15,434 nt of DNA from JABIEQ01 sp964516055. Its GTDB lineage: Bacteria; Patescibacteriota; Patescibacteriia; Magasanikbacterales; UBA922. The number at the start of each line of letters is the position of its first letter. Positions within the stretch are counted from its first letter, which is position 1. The DNA lies in the NCBI GenBank assembly GCA_964516055.1, contig CAZEYK010000026.1:1-15434 (forward strand), given 5' to 3'. Below the pieces are notes generated by a model. It ran no database searches. It was not told where the DNA came from and saw only the letters and a list, made by a program, of their open reading frames with translations. Positions 15,101 through 15,434 of this stretch are shown here, piece after piece. The translations under genes were made by a program, and so were the position numbers.

Positions 15101-15182
15101 TTTTCCCTCCTACGGTAGAAATATCCGATATAGAAATATCAGTAAACCACGCAATATATGGTGATGTTGAATGTATTTTCAT
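12129..15182 (-). CDS. ppsA: PEP synthase fused to a membrane segment and an extracytoplasmic-looking domain
   Basis: Residues 1 to about 785 are phosphoenolpyruvate synthase, which makes PEP, AMP and phosphate from pyruvate and ATP for gluconeogenesis. The ATP-binding domain shows VGGKNASLGEM (24-34) and AVRSSATAEDLPDASFAG (125-142). The swivelling phosphohistidine domain has GGKTSHAAIVSRELG with His419. The PEP-binding barrel has GFSIGTNDLTQL (696-707) and LCGQAPSDYP with Cys750. The enzyme is normally about 790 residues; this ORF has 1017. A basic stretch, a hydrophobic helix (about 803-822) and GAGC at 822-825 follow. The remaining domain (826-1017) begins LGIQLSLPSSW at 874-884, PsbP-like, and has four cysteines near its end (984, 999, 1006, 1015). 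An internal ATG at codon 782 (MKKRVALL) could start a separate lipoprotein. A -10 box (15198-15193) lies 10 nt before the ATG. Confidence 0.9.
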   Translation of the reverse strand: MKIHSTSPYIAWFTDISISDISTVGGKNASLGEMYSSLAKKGIRIPNGFAVTVDAYWAILRESGADKKIKLLLKDLDERDVKQLAIVGKKIRTLILKASLSKEVSDAITVAYAQLSKKRKQFAVAVRSSATAEDLPDASFAGQQESFLNVRGIADLLSAVKQCMASLFTDRAISYRAGNGYDHMSVALSVTVQEMVHSDTGSSGVMFTMDTESGFPGVVLINGSYGLGDYIVQGRVTPDQFYIFKEGVKKGKSSIISKMLGSKEVKLVYGNKTRVKHAVVKKSERDVFSLTDHDVIVLAKWGLIIEEYYGKPQDIEWAKDGKTGELFIVQARPETVKAASNHAVIETYNLHKEGKILLRGTAVGQRIGAGKVRVINNVKDMKTFKKGEVLVTRITDPDWEPIMRIASAVITEQGGKTSHAAIVSRELGVPAIVGTKSARKVLKTGQKVTASCAKGDDGIVYAGILPFEVKRTELTKIPETKTHIMMNVGDPDHAFSLSFLPHQGVGLARLEFIFTNFIRIHPLALIHYKTLKDKKAKVQIDELTRGYKDKSAYCVDKLAEGIARIATAMYPHKVVVRMSDFKSNEYATLIGGKEFEPKEQNPMIGWRGASRYYSDEYKPAFKLECEALVRVRDTWGLTNVVSMIPFCRTPEEGQKVLDTMKSFGLERGKNGLEVYVMCEIPSNVILAEDFAKLFDGFSIGTNDLTQLTLAVDRDSAEVSHIYDENNLAVKKLVKEVIRVAHKHKKHIGLCGQAPSDYPEFADFLVEQGIDSISLNPDTVVSMKKRVALLEKTLGNKGKKTNKAYLGIVAMLASVSAGIMFLGAGCANILPTQEAVTISNEITPADIRERASEKAVREMKDEYDDSTSMFTDASLGIQLSLPSSWQVQRFADGLMALGSQTHEFMTIMKKSGNLQGLSASSLIVAGKQALVSTVVDTQDGADIHVVQVPIDDTKFLEVQGKTDQFFSLLETLVFTDGQNDEARLCIQVVTYARENSEGVCTFFPTPCDVPDGWESCDI

Positions 15183-15192
15183 AAGTACAGTC

Positions 15193-15198
15193 AGTATA
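15193..15198 (-). promoter_or_regulatory. -10 box close to the PEP synthase start
   Basis: TATACT on the minus strand, 10 nt upstream of the ATG at 15182. No good -35 is visible at the usual distance; that stretch is mostly T. The short distance again implies a leader of only a few bases. Confidence 0.4.
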
Positions 15199-15265
15199 TC
15201 AAAAAACCCAAAAAAAAAGAAATACCATTATATATCTAAAATATCTCTATAAATCAAAAAAATAA

Positions 15266-15434
15266 CTATAACCGCCGTTCCAAAAAATTTTCGGTACTAG
15301 AAAATACTTCTTTCCAAGAAAAATCAATTGCAACGAGCAAATAATCCATAACCCGCCGATACTGAGATAATTGCTGTGCCATATGTTGTTTGGTTATAAC
15401 ACTTGTTCGAAGCAAAAATGTTTCTTCTGATATT
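15266..15434 (-). CDS. 3' end of an unrecognised gene, running off the right edge
   Basis: An open frame of 55 complete codons enters from the right edge and stops at TAG (15268-15266). It encodes a charged, helical C-terminus including QQLSQYRRVMDYLLVAIDF and ending ENFLERRL. Codon use and composition look coding, and the distance to the PEP synthase gene on the same strand is 83 nt. The fragment is too short to assign a family. No convincing terminator separates it from PEP synthase. Confidence 0.6.
   Translation of the reverse strand, partial: ISEETFLLRTSVITKQHMAQQLSQYRRVMDYLLVAIDFSWKEVFSSTENFLERRL

Noticed and set aside
14857..15252. 131-codon plus-strand ORF at the right end
   Set aside because: It is antisense to the highly conserved start of PEP synthase and shows no domain.
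1..15434. CRISPR arrays, tRNA and rRNA genes
   Set aside because: No regularly spaced direct repeats, cloverleaf structures or rRNA-like sequence were seen.

Overview
The window looks like a piece of an AT-rich bacterial chromosome carrying an integrated mobile element at its left end. Small genes, close-packed runs of unrecognised membrane proteins, few clear Shine-Dalgarno sites and a simple core gene set (PEP synthase, DEAD-box helicase, lipoprotein MsrAB) suggest a Patescibacteria/CPR-type bacterium. That placement is inference; the window has no rRNA or other phylogenetic marker. Long genes read through with UGA as a stop, so the genetic code looks standard. Left block (1-3045, mostly minus strand): a replication/integration module. 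A rolling-circle HUH Rep (1794-2651) is followed by a 67-residue Cys-containing protein (1550-1753) and a large serine recombinase (1-1416, running off the left edge). Upstream of rep, 2652-3045 is gene-free and full of hairpins, two of which show the same CGGGCA sequence in a 9-nt loop; this is the best candidate replication origin. Between the 67-residue gene and the recombinase there is an intrinsic terminator and a second, overlapping long pairing, which looks like an attenuator. Middle block (3046-6068, minus): seven tightly spaced or overlapping unrecognised genes behind one sigma70-like promoter. At least five encode membrane-anchored proteins and one carries a PsbP-like domain. No function can be assigned; this is the least explained gene set in the window. 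Next (6115-7940): a 52-residue helical protein with a strong promoter, a 320-residue helical protein with two Asp-rich motifs reminiscent of isoprenoid synthases, and a 61-residue two-helix membrane protein. The 52- and 320-residue genes end in terminators sharing a nearly identical 32-bp segment. Right block (7946-15434): DEAD-box RNA helicase DeaD (minus); divergently, a soluble PAS histidine kinase (plus) whose last conserved Gly codon is replaced by UGA; a perfect bidirectional terminator; a lipoprotein MsrA-MsrB fusion (minus); a PEP synthase fused to a membrane segment and an extracytoplasmic-looking domain (minus); and the 3' end of an unrecognised gene (minus). Several of these genes have a -10 box only 8-10 nt before the ATG, suggesting leaderless or near-leaderless mRNAs.
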